Shown here: positions 1-8,547 of the stretch, piece by piece
Position numbering within the stretch: position 1 is the stretch's first letter
How the letters are laid out: each line of letters begins with the position of its first letter
NCBI GenBank assembly: GCA_022770425.1
Contig: JALEHY010000040.1
Span: 7,601-71,600 of the forward strand
DNA: 64,000 nt
Reading direction: 5' to 3'
From: Parvimonas sp.
Lineage (GTDB): Bacteria > Bacillota > Clostridia > Tissierellales > Peptoniphilaceae
Program-made: the position numbers and the translations under genes
The notes under the pieces: model-generated
Databases searched by the model: none
The model's input: only the letters and a program-made list of their open reading frames with translations
Told to the model about the DNA's origin: nothing

Positions 1-524
1 CTCTTTTAAATATGGATGCTGTATATACGACAGGAAATGAAAAATATAAAGATGTTGAAGAAGAAATAAATGCACAGATTGCAAAGTATAACGTTTTGAT
101 AGAAGATTTAAAAGAATTGGTTCAAGCTGACGCAGATGCTTTTTATCCGCTTTCCAAATGTTACAAGATGCCAAAAAATACAGAAGAAGAAAAGAAATTA
201 AAAAGAGAAGCTCTTGAAGAAAATCTCTATAAGGCTGCTATGGTTCCTCTTACTATAATGGAAAAATCTTACGAGGCGATTTTGCTTATAGACAGACTTA
301 CAGAAATAGGAAATAAAAATGTAATCGGAGATGTTGCTACCGGAGCGGTTTTTTTAGAGGCTGCTTTAAAAGGTGCAAGTCTTAGTGTATTTGCAAATAC
401 TTCTTCAATGAAAAATGAAGAAAATATCAAACTTATTAATGAAAAATCAATGAAATTGTTAAAAGAAGGAACTGAACTTGCAAATAAATCTTTTGAAAAG
501 ATTTTTAACAGTTTTTTGAAATAA
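1..524 (+). CDS. fchA: Methenyl-THF cyclohydrolase / formiminotransferase-cyclodeaminase family protein (5' truncated)
   Basis: The reading frame is open from the first base of the window, so the true start lies upstream; the first in-window ATG at 12 is internal. About 173 residues are visible out of a usual 200-210, and the N-terminal glycine-rich part is missing. The acidic helical stretch around DADAFYPLSK and the C-terminal helices match the FTCD_C/FchA fold, which hydrolyses 5,10-methenyl-THF to 10-formyl-THF or deaminates formimino-THF. It is followed 10 bp later by folD, then folC and 5-formyl-THF cyclo-ligase, so a role in the one-carbon pool is likely. A separate cyclohydrolase matters here because the neighbouring FolD appears to lack cyclohydrolase residues. 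Confidence 0.85.
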   Translation, partial: LLNMDAVYTTGNEKYKDVEEEINAQIAKYNVLIEDLKELVQADADAFYPLSKCYKMPKNTEEEKKLKREALEENLYKAAMVPLTIMEKSYEAILLIDRLTEIGNKNVIGDVATGAVFLEAALKGASLSVFANTSSMKNEENIKLINEKSMKLLKEGTELANKSFEKIFNSFLK

Positions 525-534
525 GGAGATTATT

Positions 535-1386
535 ATGACGACTATAATGAAAGGTAAAGATGTAGCCATTGCTTTGAAGGAAAAAATTAAAGCGGGAGTT
601 GCTGAATTAAAAGAAAAAGGAAAGGTTACAACTTGTGGTTTTATAAGAGTTGGAGACAGAAGTGATTCAATCGGATATGAAAATGCTGCGATAAAAGTAT
701 TATCTTCACTTGGAATTGAATGTGTACAATTTCATTTTCCTGAAGATATTTCCGAAGAATGTTTTATAAATGAGCTTGAAAAAATTGGTAATGATGACAA
801 TGTTGACGGATTTTTGTTATTAAGACCTCTTCCATCACATATTGATGATGATTTGGTCGGAATGAAGATTAATCCTAAAAAAGACATTGACGGTGTCAGT
901 CCTTACAATATCGGGGAAGTTTTTTATCCTAAAGAAGACAGTTTCATACCATGTACCGCAGCTGCAGTTATTAAAATGTTAGAGTTTTATGACTTAGATT
1001 TATCAGGAAAAAATGCGGTTGTTTTGGGTAGAAGTAATGTAATCGGAAAACCGGTTGCGATGTTGTTGCTTGCGAAAAATGCAACAGTTACTGTTTGTCA
1101 CAGTAAAACTCAAAATTTAAAAGAAGTTTGTAAAAATGCTGATGTCTTGGTTTCAGCAATAGGAAAAGCTCATTTTGTTACAAAAGATTTTGTAAAAGAG
1201 GGTGCAATTGTTGTTGATGTCGGAACGAATTATGATGAAAACGGAAAAGTAACGGGAGATGTTCATTTTGATGAAGTTTCAGAAATTGCAAGTTTTATAA
1301 ATCCTGTTCCTGGTGGTATCGGATCTATTACAACTTCCGTTTTGGCTGAAAAATGCTTAATTGCTGCAAGAAAGAAGGTAAAATAG
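535..1386 (+). CDS. folD: FolD-family methylene-THF dehydrogenase, cyclohydrolase residues altered
   Basis: 283 aa, the usual FolD length. AAGGAG lies just before the ATG. Family marks are the KDIDGVSPYN loop (about 116-125), the Rossmann segment with GRSNVIGKPVA (about 165-175), and PVPGGIG near the C terminus. The enzyme oxidises 5,10-methylene-THF and in most bacteria also hydrolyses methenyl-THF. The catalytic motif Y-x-x-x-K is here Y48-E-N-A-A52, so the lysine is alanine. The conserved glutamine of the VQLPLP motif is leucine (L96 in DGFLLLRPLP). In the human enzyme this lysine is essential for the cyclohydrolase step but not for dehydrogenase activity. I infer a monofunctional dehydrogenase complemented by the adjacent FchA. 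Confidence 0.9.
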   Translation: MTTIMKGKDVAIALKEKIKAGVAELKEKGKVTTCGFIRVGDRSDSIGYENAAIKVLSSLGIECVQFHFPEDISEECFINELEKIGNDDNVDGFLLLRPLPSHIDDDLVGMKINPKKDIDGVSPYNIGEVFYPKEDSFIPCTAAAVIKMLEFYDLDLSGKNAVVLGRSNVIGKPVAMLLLAKNATVTVCHSKTQNLKEVCKNADVLVSAIGKAHFVTKDFVKEGAIVVDVGTNYDENGKVTGDVHFDEVSEIASFINPVPGGIGSITTSVLAEKCLIAARKKVK

Positions 1387-2664
1387 TTGAATTACGAAAC
1401 TGCGATGACTAACCTTAGGGGAGAAGTTTGCAGTGGAATTAAAATGGGTTTGGAAAATATAAAAAATCTTATGGAAAGATTAGGAAATCCACAAGATAAA
1501 TTGAAGATAATTCATATTGCAGGAACCAATGGTAAAGGTTCCTGTACTTCTTTTATAAATTCCGTTTTAGTTTCACAAGGTTATAAAGTCGGAATGTTTA
1601 CTTCTCCGTCAATTTACAATTTTGAAGAAAGAATCAGAATTGATAATAAAAATATTCCAGAAAATAAATTGCTTGATTTGATGAAAGAAGTTAGAGAGGT
1701 TGCTAATGGACTTGAAGTTTTTCCTGCTGATTTTGAACTTATAACTGCAATAGCATTTTTGTATTTTTATAGGGAAAACTGTGATTTTGTTATAATGGAA
1801 GTTGGACTTGGAGGAAGACTTGATGCCACAAATGTTGTAAAGACACCTCTTATAACCTTAATTACATCAATTAGTTTTGATCATCAACAATTTTTAGGAA
1901 ATACTTTAACTGAAATTGCGTTGGAAAAAGCAGGAATTTTAAAGGACAATGTCCCTTTGATTCTATATTCTCAAGAAAAGGTTGTTATGGATGCAATTTT
2001 GAAAATGGCAACCGAAAAAAAAGTTGAAGTATTAACAAATGATTTATCAAAAGTAGAAATTATTGAAAATTCAACAGACGGACAAATTATAAATTACAAA
2101 GAGTTTAAAAATCTTAAAATAAATTTATTAGGTTCACATCAAGTAAACAATGCAACAGTTGCTCTTGAAGTGATTTTAAAACTCAAAGAGCTTGGCGTTC
2201 AAATTTCAAATCAAAGTATATACAGTGGTTTTTCAGGTGTTATATGGCCTTGTCGATTTGAACTTGTAAGAAAGAATCCGGATTTTGTTTTAGATGGAGC
2301 ACATAATGTTGACGGTGTTGATAAATTCATTTCAAATATTAAATTTTATTATTCAAATAACAAAAAAATAGCGATTTTTGGTGTCTTGGCGGATAAGGAT
2401 TACAATGATATGCTTTCAAAAATTGTACCTACTTTTGATGTGTTTATAACCGTTACACCTGATTCTGACAGAGCGATGAGCTCCGATAAGTTAAAAGAAA
2501 TAATTTCTGAATTAACAACAAAAGAGGTTTTTGCTTTTGACGATTACAAACAAGCAATTGACAAAGCGATAGAGCTTTCTAAAAGCGAAGATGTTATTTC
2601 TGCTTTCGGTTCTTTGTACTTTGTCGGAGAAGTGAGAAAACTGCTTGGAGTTGAGGATTATTAA
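1387..2664 (+). CDS. folC: Folylpolyglutamate synthase / dihydrofolate synthase
   Basis: 425 aa. It starts with TTG directly after the folD stop, with AAGAAGG upstream. The ATP-binding loop GTNGKGS is at about residues 46-52, followed by the Mur-ligase-family signature GLGGRLDATN (about 140-149) and a C-terminal glutamate-ligase domain containing the DGAHN motif. It adds glutamates to folates in the cytosol so that they are retained and used by one-carbon enzymes. Its position between folD and the cyclo-ligase gene fits a folate operon. The start overlaps no upstream coding sequence, and the length is normal. Confidence 0.93.
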   Translation: MNYETAMTNLRGEVCSGIKMGLENIKNLMERLGNPQDKLKIIHIAGTNGKGSCTSFINSVLVSQGYKVGMFTSPSIYNFEERIRIDNKNIPENKLLDLMKEVREVANGLEVFPADFELITAIAFLYFYRENCDFVIMEVGLGGRLDATNVVKTPLITLITSISFDHQQFLGNTLTEIALEKAGILKDNVPLILYSQEKVVMDAILKMATEKKVEVLTNDLSKVEIIENSTDGQIINYKEFKNLKINLLGSHQVNNATVALEVILKLKELGVQISNQSIYSGFSGVIWPCRFELVRKNPDFVLDGAHNVDGVDKFISNIKFYYSNNKKIAIFGVLADKDYNDMLSKIVPTFDVFITVTPDSDRAMSSDKLKEIISELTTKEVFAFDDYKQAIDKAIELSKSEDVISAFGSLYFVGEVRKLLGVEDY

Positions 2665-3206
2665 TGGATAAAAAAACTTTAAGACACATAATACAGCAAA
2701 AGATTAAAAAACTTTCAGAAACAGAGAGAAAAAATAAAGAAAAAGTTCTTTATGAAAAACTTTTTGAAAATAAAAATTTTAAAAATGCAAATTGTATTGC
2801 ACTTACAATTCCATTTGGAACAGAGATAAATACTTATCCTATAATAGAAAAATTATTTTCGTGTAATAAGGTTGTTTGTGCACCTGTTTGTGAAAAAGAA
2901 ACAAAAAAAATGACTTTTTATAGAATAAAATCTTTAGATGATCTGATTGACGGTTATTATGGAATAAAAACTCCGCCTGAAATAAAAGAAAATATTATTG
3001 AAAAAGACAATATCGACTTAATCTTAGTACCGGGTGTAGGCTTTGACAGTAAAAATTTCAGAATCGGTTTCGGCGGGGGGTATTATGACAGATATCTTAA
3101 AGATTATAACGGTCATACAATATCTTTAGCTTTTAAAGAACAGATTATTGAGAAAGTTCCGAAAAATGAATTTGACTTGCCTGTCGAATTGGTAATAACG
3201 GATTAA
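2664..3206 (+). CDS. 5-formyltetrahydrofolate cyclo-ligase (methenyl-THF synthetase)
   Basis: 180 aa. The ATG overlaps the folC stop (TAATG), indicating translational coupling. Family marks are the C-terminal block GFGGGYYDRYL (about 133-143), the preceding LILVPGVGFD strand, and a basic N terminus that usually contributes to ATP binding. The enzyme converts 5-formyl-THF plus ATP to 5,10-methenyl-THF and returns the storage folate to the active pool. It is the last gene of the folate cluster, and a hairpin terminator follows at about 3218-3257. Confidence 0.92.
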   Translation: MDKKTLRHIIQQKIKKLSETERKNKEKVLYEKLFENKNFKNANCIALTIPFGTEINTYPIIEKLFSCNKVVCAPVCEKETKKMTFYRIKSLDDLIDGYYGIKTPPEIKENIIEKDNIDLILVPGVGFDSKNFRIGFGGGYYDRYLKDYNGHTISLAFKEQIIEKVPKNEFDLPVELVITD

Positions 3207-3217
3207 AATTTCGAATT

Positions 3218-3257
3218 AGAATTTAGGTTATATTATTTAACTTAAATTCTTTTTTTA
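3218..3257 (+). terminator. Rho-independent terminator of the folate operon
   Basis: Inverted arms AGAATTTA-g-GTTA and TAAC-t-TAAATTCT (3218-3230 and 3238-3250) are followed by seven T residues, 12 bases after the cyclo-ligase stop. Confidence 0.75.
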
Positions 3258-3269
3258 TTGTAGTTATAA

Positions 3270-3297
3270 TTTACAAAAAAATAAATAGTGCTATAAT
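3270..3297 (+). promoter_or_regulatory. Sigma-A-type promoter for the 3331 gene
   Basis: TTTACA (3270-3275), a 16-bp spacer and TATAAT (3292-3297) lie about 30 bp upstream of the ATG at 3331, between the folate terminator and the next gene. Confidence 0.6.
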
Positions 3298-3330
3298 TAT
3301 ATTAAGATAATTATTATCTTTGGAGGATTT

Positions 3331-3822
3331 ATGAAAAAGAAGAATTTATCCGTTTTTGGTATTGGGCCGATTTACGTAGTAACTATAACTTTTCTTACAT
3401 TGGTTGCTATTTTGCTTGATTTTTTTAAAATTTTAGATTTAAAAGTTTTTAATTTTTTTGCGATGATTTTTGTGTGTTTTGGTTTTGCTTTTGTTATTAT
3501 CGGGATTTTTATTTGGATTAAAGCAACTGTTGTATCCAAAATATCTGTCAATGTAAAAAATAATAAATTAGTTACAGACGGAATTTACGGTGTCGTCAGA
3601 AATCCTATATACAGTGCTTTTATGTTTTTAAATTGGGGAGTTTTGTTAATACTCAAAAATATTTTGATTTTTGTATTAATTCCTTTATACTGGTTACTTT
3701 TAACCTTGTTTGTGAAAAATACGGAGGAAGTGTGGCTTAGAAACTTATACGGAAAAGAGTATGACAACTATTGCAAAAATGTAAATAGGTGTATTCCTTT
3801 TCGATTTAAGAAAAAAGTTTAA
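3331..3822 (+). CDS. Isoprenylcysteine carboxyl methyltransferase-family membrane protein
   Basis: 163 aa with GGAGG 7 bp before the ATG. Hydrophobic segments lie at about 10-30, 37-60 and 95-130. The C-terminal half holds the ICMT/PEMT-like pattern: TDGIYGVVRNPIY (about 84-96), then EEVWLRNLYGKEYDNYCKNV. In this family RNPxY and the E-x(n)-Y region line the SAM pocket. Substrates of the bacterial members are mostly unknown, so only membrane methyltransferase activity can be proposed. It has its own promoter, and the degV-like gene follows. Confidence 0.75.
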   Translation: MKKKNLSVFGIGPIYVVTITFLTLVAILLDFFKILDLKVFNFFAMIFVCFGFAFVIIGIFIWIKATVVSKISVNVKNNKLVTDGIYGVVRNPIYSAFMFLNWGVLLILKNILIFVLIPLYWLLLTLFVKNTEEVWLRNLYGKEYDNYCKNVNRCIPFRFKKKV

Positions 3823-3906
3823 GGAGTAATTTAAGTGATTTTTCTTGAAAAAAGTTACAAAATAGTTTATTATATAGTGGGAGTGTTTTTAAAACAGGAG
3901 GTAATG

Positions 3907-4791
3907 ATGATAAAACTATTTTGTGATATGGGGGCTGACATACCTAAAAACTTAGTTGAAAAATATGGGGTAACTGTTTTTACTATGGCAATTTCCGATG
4001 GAGAGAAAGAGTATATTTTAGGTAAAAATATAGATAAATACAAACTTTTTGAAGAAATGAAAAAAGGTGTAAAATTTAATACTTCGCAAGTTAGCTATAA
4101 AGAATATTATGATTCTTTCAAAGAAGAAATTTTAAAAGGTAATGAAGTTTTATATATTTCCCTTTCTTCCGGAATAACCGGAACTTACAACACTGCAGTT
4201 ATGGCTAAAAACACATTGTCAGAAGAATATGGCAGTGCAAGAATTGAGGTTGTAGACAGCCTTAATGCGGTCTTCGGATATGGTTCTATGGTTATAAAGA
4301 TTGCTAAGTTTATAAAAGAAAATAAAACTATGGACGAAGTTTTAGATTTTGCATATTTTTTACAAAAACATATAAGATATGTTTTTACCGTTGAGGATTT
4401 AAAATATCTTTATCAAGGAGGAAGACTCAGTAAAACTAAATATCTTTTAGGAAATCTTTTAAATGTCTGTCCTATTTTGGATATGTCAAAGGAAGACGGA
4501 ACTTTAAGAATAGTCGATAAAGTCAGAGGACATAAAGCGTTAAAGAAAAAAATGTTACAAAATATTCAAAATCATGCAAAAGATTTGAAAAATCAAACTA
4601 TTTTTGTATTTCACGGAGATTGTGAAGACAGAGCAATTGAACTTAAAGAATATTTAAAGACAGAACTTGAAAATGAAGATATTGTTATCTATGGAATAGA
4701 TGCAGTTATAGGTTGTCATACAGGTCCGGATATTTTTGCTATAGGATATTTAGATGAACTTTATGGCGAATATGATAAATTTGAAGAATAA
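3907..4791 (+). CDS. DegV family fatty-acid-binding protein
   Basis: 294 aa from the ATG at 3907, chosen because AGGAGGT (3896-3902) lies 5-6 bp upstream and the protein then begins MIKLFCDMGADIP, like other DegV proteins. An ATG at 3904 is the alternative; the in-frame GTG at 3835 has no good binding site. The N-terminal domain carries the S/T-rich lipid-head loop (NTSQVS, about 61-66; SLSSGITGTYN, about 85-95). The C-terminal domain has VEDLKYLYQGGRLSK and the terminal GCHTGPD motif. Many homologues bind a fatty acid and act as the FakB subunit of fatty acid kinase. No fakA gene is visible here. Confidence 0.88.
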   Translation: MIKLFCDMGADIPKNLVEKYGVTVFTMAISDGEKEYILGKNIDKYKLFEEMKKGVKFNTSQVSYKEYYDSFKEEILKGNEVLYISLSSGITGTYNTAVMAKNTLSEEYGSARIEVVDSLNAVFGYGSMVIKIAKFIKENKTMDEVLDFAYFLQKHIRYVFTVEDLKYLYQGGRLSKTKYLLGNLLNVCPILDMSKEDGTLRIVDKVRGHKALKKKMLQNIQNHAKDLKNQTIFVFHGDCEDRAIELKEYLKTELENEDIVIYGIDAVIGCHTGPDIFAIGYLDELYGEYDKFEE

Positions 4792-4841
4792 GCACTTTAT
4801 TTTGCATACTTATATCAGATATTGAATGAGTTTGACAGATT

Positions 4842-4871
4842 GAACTGTAATTTTTATTACAGTTCTTTTTT
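4842..4871 (+). terminator. Rho-independent terminator after degV
   Basis: GAACTGTAA and TTACAGTTC arms (4842-4850 and 4857-4865) around a 6-base loop, followed by TTTTTT. Confidence 0.85.
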
Positions 4872-4872
4872 G

Positions 4873-4901
4873 TTGTTAAATTGATTTATTTGTGATACAA
4901 T
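4873..4901 (+). promoter_or_regulatory. Extended -10 promoter for the lrgAB-like pair
   Basis: TTGTTA (4873-4878), a 17-bp spacer ending in TG-A, and TACAAT (4896-4901), about 35 bp upstream of the first gene. Confidence 0.55.
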
Positions 4902-4935
4902 AACAAAGTTAATTTAGATTGATAAATGATAGGAG

Positions 4936-5301
4936 ATGATTTTTATTAAACATATTTATGAATTTTTGATTATTTTAGGTTTTTTATTTTTTGGAATGGT
5001 TTTAGAATTTATTTTTAAATCTCCGATACCTGCAACAATTATATCGATGATTTTATTGGTTTTTTTACTTTATTTTAAAATAATAAAATTGGAAAAAATA
5101 GAAAAAACTTCAAATTTTTTACTTGAAAATATAACTCTGTTTATGACTCCTCTTTTGATTGGCGTTATAGATAAATTTCACTATTTTAATGGGAAATTTT
5201 TACAAATTTTTTTGATTCTGTTTATAAGTGTTGTAGTTTCAATAGTAATAACAGCAAAAAGTACGGAAATTTTACTTAGAATTTTTGTAAAGGAGGATTA
5301 A
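4936..5301 (+). CDS. LrgA/CidA family holin-like membrane protein
   Basis: 121 aa with four predicted membrane helices and the family pattern FFGMVLEFIFKSPIPATIISMILL near residues 19-40. CidA/LrgA proteins influence murein hydrolase activity, cell lysis and export of small acids such as pyruvate. The start is uncertain. The ATG at 4936 directly abuts the only AGGAG (4931-4935), and an in-frame TAG at 4930 rules out any earlier start. An ATT at 4945 would sit 9 bp from that site. It is immediately followed by lrgB-like, the usual two-gene unit. No LytSR regulators are nearby. Confidence 0.82.
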   Translation: MIFIKHIYEFLIILGFLFFGMVLEFIFKSPIPATIISMILLVFLLYFKIIKLEKIEKTSNFLLENITLFMTPLLIGVIDKFHYFNGKFLQIFLILFISVVVSIVITAKSTEILLRIFVKED

Positions 5302-5988
5302 ATGAATATATTTGCTACTCAAAATTTTGGAATTTTTCTGACTGTTGTTACCTTTGTCATAGGATATGAAATTCAAACTAAATTAAAATTGAAATTTTTA
5401 AGTCCTATGGTTACTTCAGCGGTTTTGATTATAGGAATACTTTTGATTTTTAAAATACCGTATTCAAATTACAAAAATGGAGCTGACATATTGACGTATT
5501 TTGTAGCTCCTGCAACTGTTGTTTTAGCTGTTCCTTTGTATAAAAATATTGAAGTTGTAAAAAAATATTTTGTTCCGATTTTTATAGGATGTTTGATTGG
5601 AATTACAGTTGGAATTTTAGTCGGGGTTGTTCTTTGTAATATTTTTGGAATAAATAAAGAAATTATTCTCTCTATGTTACCTAAATCTGTTACATCAGCC
5701 ATAGGTTATGAAATATCGAAAAAAATAGGAGCAATAATGGAAATAACGATGGTTTTTATCGTTATATGCGGAATTATAGGATATTCTACAGGAGAGATTA
5801 TTTTTAAAATATTCAAAATAAATAACAAAGTTGCAAAAGGTGTTGCGCTTGGCTCTTGCAGTCATGTTTTAGGAACTGCAAAGGCAATGGAACTTGGAGA
5901 GGTTGAAGGTGCAATCTCTACAGTTTCGATATCAATATCCGGAGTATTGGCTGTAGTTGTGATTCCTTTTATAGTTAGCTTGATTTAA
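5302..5988 (+). CDS. LrgB/CidB family membrane protein
   Basis: 228 aa starting at the base after the upstream stop, with AGGAGG inside the end of the previous gene. Six or seven hydrophobic segments are visible. LrgB signatures include the LPKSVTSAIGYEISKKIG region (about 116-133) and SCSHVLGTAKAMELGEVEGAIS (about 190-211), the conserved C-terminal block with its His and Ala-x-Glu residues. It partners the LrgA/CidA-like protein in controlling autolysis or small-molecule export. The length is typical. Confidence 0.9.
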   Translation: MNIFATQNFGIFLTVVTFVIGYEIQTKLKLKFLSPMVTSAVLIIGILLIFKIPYSNYKNGADILTYFVAPATVVLAVPLYKNIEVVKKYFVPIFIGCLIGITVGILVGVVLCNIFGINKEIILSMLPKSVTSAIGYEISKKIGAIMEITMVFIVICGIIGYSTGEIIFKIFKINNKVAKGVALGSCSHVLGTAKAMELGEVEGAISTVSISISGVLAVVVIPFIVSLI

Positions 5989-6014
5989 TTTGAATATTTG
6001 AGACTAAAATTAAG

Positions 6015-6043
6015 TTGATTTTTATATATAAATATGTTATTAT
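6015..6043 (+). promoter_or_regulatory. Promoter for secG-hppA
   Basis: TTGATT (6015-6020), a 17-bp spacer and TATTAT (6038-6043) with an upstream TG, 37 bp before secG. Confidence 0.45.
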
Positions 6044-6079
6044 AAAGCGTAGAGTAGTTATAAAATTCGGAGGTGAATT

Positions 6080-6304
6080 ATGAAAACTTTTATTGTGATA
6101 ACTTTATTAATTGCCAGTCTTGCAATTATTATTTCAGTTCTTTTACAAGAATCAAAGTCTGAAGGAGTTGCATCTTTAACAGGAGAAACAAATATTGCGG
6201 GTAAAGGCGGAAAAAAAACAAGAGAGGCATATTTAAGCCAAATTACTATTATATCATCAATAGTGTTTTTTATTGCAGCTATTACATTTGCGGCAATTAA
6301 ATAA
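6080..6304 (+). CDS. secG: Preprotein translocase subunit SecG
   Basis: 74 aa, normal for SecG, with a GGAGGTG site 6 bp before the ATG. The first membrane helix (about 2-22) is followed by the family-typical LLQESKSEGVASLTG and a glycine-rich loop, then a second helix (about 52-72). SecG associates with SecYE in the cytoplasmic membrane and assists SecA-driven protein export. secG is often followed by rnr-smpB in Firmicutes; here it precedes the pyrophosphatase gene, and ssrA lies far away at 53759. Confidence 0.92.
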   Translation: MKTFIVITLLIASLAIIISVLLQESKSEGVASLTGETNIAGKGGKKTREAYLSQITIISSIVFFIAAITFAAIK

Positions 6305-6324
6305 AAATTTTTTAGGAGGGAAAA

Positions 6325-8334
6325 ATGGATACTAGTTTAGTGTTTTATTGTGCAATAGGTATTGGATTTATTGCATTGGTTTTTGCTTATATTAAATATT
6401 TAAGCATTACTTCAATATCACCGGGTAATGACAGAATGAAAGAAATATCAGGTTATATTGAAGAAGGAGCTATGGCTTTTTTAGTTCGTGAGTACAAGTC
6501 ATTGGCTATCTTTATTGTTGTATTAGCAATTATTCTTGGTGTTGCGATTAATCTTCAAACTGCTATTTGTTTCTTAGCAGGTTCATTATGTTCGATTTTA
6601 GCCGGCTTTTTCGGAATGAAAGCAGCTACAAAGGCAAATGTAAGAACTGCTAATGCTGCAAAAGAGTTTGGAATGGGTAAAGCTCTTCAAACTGCTTTTT
6701 CAGGTGGAGCTGTAATGGGACTTTCAGTAGTTGGTTTAGGTATACTTGGAATGAGCGTTGCTTATTTTATTTACGGTGATCCTAATATCGTAACAGGTTT
6801 TAGCTTTGGTGCTTCATCTATCGCTTTATTTGCGAGAGTTGGGGGAGGTATTTATACTAAAGCCGCTGATGTTGGGGCTGACTTGGTTGGTAAAGTAGAA
6901 GCGGGAATTCCGGAAGATGATCCAAGAAACCCTGCTGTTATCGCTGATAACGTAGGAGATAACGTAGGGGACGTTGCAGGTATGGGTGCTGACCTTTTTG
7001 AATCTTATGTTGGTTCAATCCTTTCAGGTATTACACTTGGAGCGATTGCATTTGGACCTAAAGGAGTTGCTTTTGCATTAGCACTTGCAGCAGTTGGAGT
7101 TATTTGTTCAATCGTGGGACTTTTCTGTGTTAAGGGAGATAAAGATCCTCAAAAATCATTAAATGTCGGCACAATAGTAAGTTCAATTTTAACGATAGCT
7201 GCATCATATTTCTTGAGTATAAAGATATTAGAATCATCTAAGCCTTTTATAGCAGCAATTTCCGGTATTTTAGTAGGGCTTATTGTTTCACAATTCACTG
7301 AATACTATACATCAGGCGATAAAAAACCTGTTCAAAAAATTGCCGAAGAGTCAGAAACGGGTTCTTCAACAAATATTATTTCAGGTTTGGCAGTTGGTAT
7401 GAAATCAACTACAGGACCTATAATTATAATAGCTATAGGAATTTTAGTTTCATATATGGCATCAAACGGTTTTTCAAATGCGGAACAAGGTTTATACGGT
7501 ATTTCTATTGCAGCAATCGGTATGCTTTCAACTTGTGGTATGACTATTGCAGTTGATGCTTACGGACCAATTGCAGATAATGCAGGTGGTATTGCTGAAA
7601 TGTGTGAATTACCTCATGAAGTTAGAAATATTACTGACAAATTAGATGCTGTTGGAAATACAACTGCAGCAATCGGTAAAGGATTTGCTATCGGTTCAGC
7701 AGCTTTAACTGCGTTAGCTTTATTTGCATCATATACACAAGCTGTAGGATTAAAATCAATAGATGTTACTAAACCTCAAGTTGTAGCAGGTATGTTTATT
7801 GGAGGTATGTTACCTTTCTTATTCTCTGCTTTAACTATGGAAGCAGTAGGAACTGCGGCAAATGATATGATTCAAGAAGTTAGAAGACAATTCAAAACAA
7901 TTCCGGGAATTATGGAAGGAAAAGGAACTCCTGATTATAGAAGATGCGTTGATATTTCAACAAAAGCAGCTTTAAGACAAATGATAGTTCCAGGTGTTTT
8001 AGCAGTTGTTGTTCCTGTAATAGTTGGTTTATTAATCGGTGCTGAAGCATTGGGCGGACTTTTAGCAGGTTCATTAGTTACAGGTGTATTAATGGCTATA
8101 TTTATGTCAAACTCAGGTGGGGCATGGGATAATGCTAAGAAATACATTGAAGAAGGTCATCATGGCGGAAAAGGATCAGAACCTCATAAAGCTGCAGTAG
8201 TTGGAGATACAGTAGGAGATCCTTTCAAAGATACTTCAGGTCCGTCATTAAATATCTTAATTAAGTTAATGACAGTTGTAGCATTGGTATTTGCTCAAGT
8301 TATTTTAACCTATGGCGGAATGTTAATAAAATAA
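6325..8334 (+). CDS. hppA: K+-dependent membrane-bound ion-pumping pyrophosphatase
   Basis: 669 aa with about 16 hydrophobic segments and AGGAGGG before the ATG. The PPi-binding residues are in the [18 protein letters not shown] block (about 173-190) and the [19 protein letters not shown] block. A mirrored C-terminal block carries [18 protein letters not shown]. The protein couples PPi hydrolysis to H+ or Na+ transport across the membrane. [10 protein letters not shown] has alanine where K+-independent enzymes have lysine, so the K+-dependent class is likely. Whether it pumps Na+, H+ or both cannot be settled here. It supplies ion-motive force to an anaerobe and follows secG by 20 bp; a strong terminator follows. 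Confidence 0.95.
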   Translation: MDTSLVFYCAIGIGFIALVFAYIKYLSITSISPGNDRMKEISGYIEEGAMAFLVREYKSLAIFIVVLAIILGVAINLQTAICFLAGSLCSILAGFFGMKAATKANVRTANAAKEFGMGKALQTAFSGGAVMGLSVVGLGILGMSVAYFIYGDPNIVTGFSFGASSIALFARVGGGIYTKAADVGADLVGKVEAGIPEDDPRNPAVIADNVGDNVGDVAGMGADLFESYVGSILSGITLGAIAFGPKGVAFALALAAVGVICSIVGLFCVKGDKDPQKSLNVGTIVSSILTIAASYFLSIKILESSKPFIAAISGILVGLIVSQFTEYYTSGDKKPVQKIAEESETGSSTNIISGLAVGMKSTTGPIIIIAIGILVSYMASNGFSNAEQGLYGISIAAIGMLSTCGMTIAVDAYGPIADNAGGIAEMCELPHEVRNITDKLDAVGNTTAAIGKGFAIGSAALTALALFASYTQAVGLKSIDVTKPQVVAGMFIGGMLPFLFSALTMEAVGTAANDMIQEVRRQFKTIPGIMEGKGTPDYRRCVDISTKAALRQMIVPGVLAVVVPVIVGLLIGAEALGGLLAGSLVTGVLMAIFMSNSGGAWDNAKKYIEEGHHGGKGSEPHKAAVVGDTVGDPFKDTSGPSLNILIKLMTVVALVFAQVILTYGGMLIK

Positions 8335-8347
8335 TTAAAAATATTTT

Positions 8348-8382
8348 GAAGTCTTGATTTTAAATCAAGGCTTCTTTTTTGT
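8348..8382 (+). terminator. Rho-independent terminator after hppA
   Basis: Arms GAAG-TCTTGATTT and AAATCAAGG-CTTC (8348-8374) with one G-T type mismatch, followed by TTTTTT. Confidence 0.85.
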
Positions 8383-8475
8383 TTTAAATAATTTTCATTT
8401 TTTATAAATGTAATTAAACTAAATAATTTAAAATCTTATTTTTAAATTAACTTATGAAGATATGATATGAAATAT

Positions 8476-8504
8476 TTGCTAAATTTTATTCGTTTTGGTA
8501 TAAT
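8476..8504 (+). promoter_or_regulatory. Promoter of the P-loop NTPase gene
   Basis: TTGCTA (8476-8481), 17 bp, TATAAT (8499-8504) with extended TGG. The spacer sequence closely resembles that of the promoter at 9156-9184. Confidence 0.7.
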
Positions 8505-8547
8505 CATTCACGTTAAATATTTCAGTTATTAAAACATAGGAGGAATT

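Noticed and set aside
535..1386. Folate riboswitch upstream of the folate genes
   Set aside because: Intergenic gaps in the cluster are at most 10 bp and the true 5' end is outside the window, so no leader can be examined.
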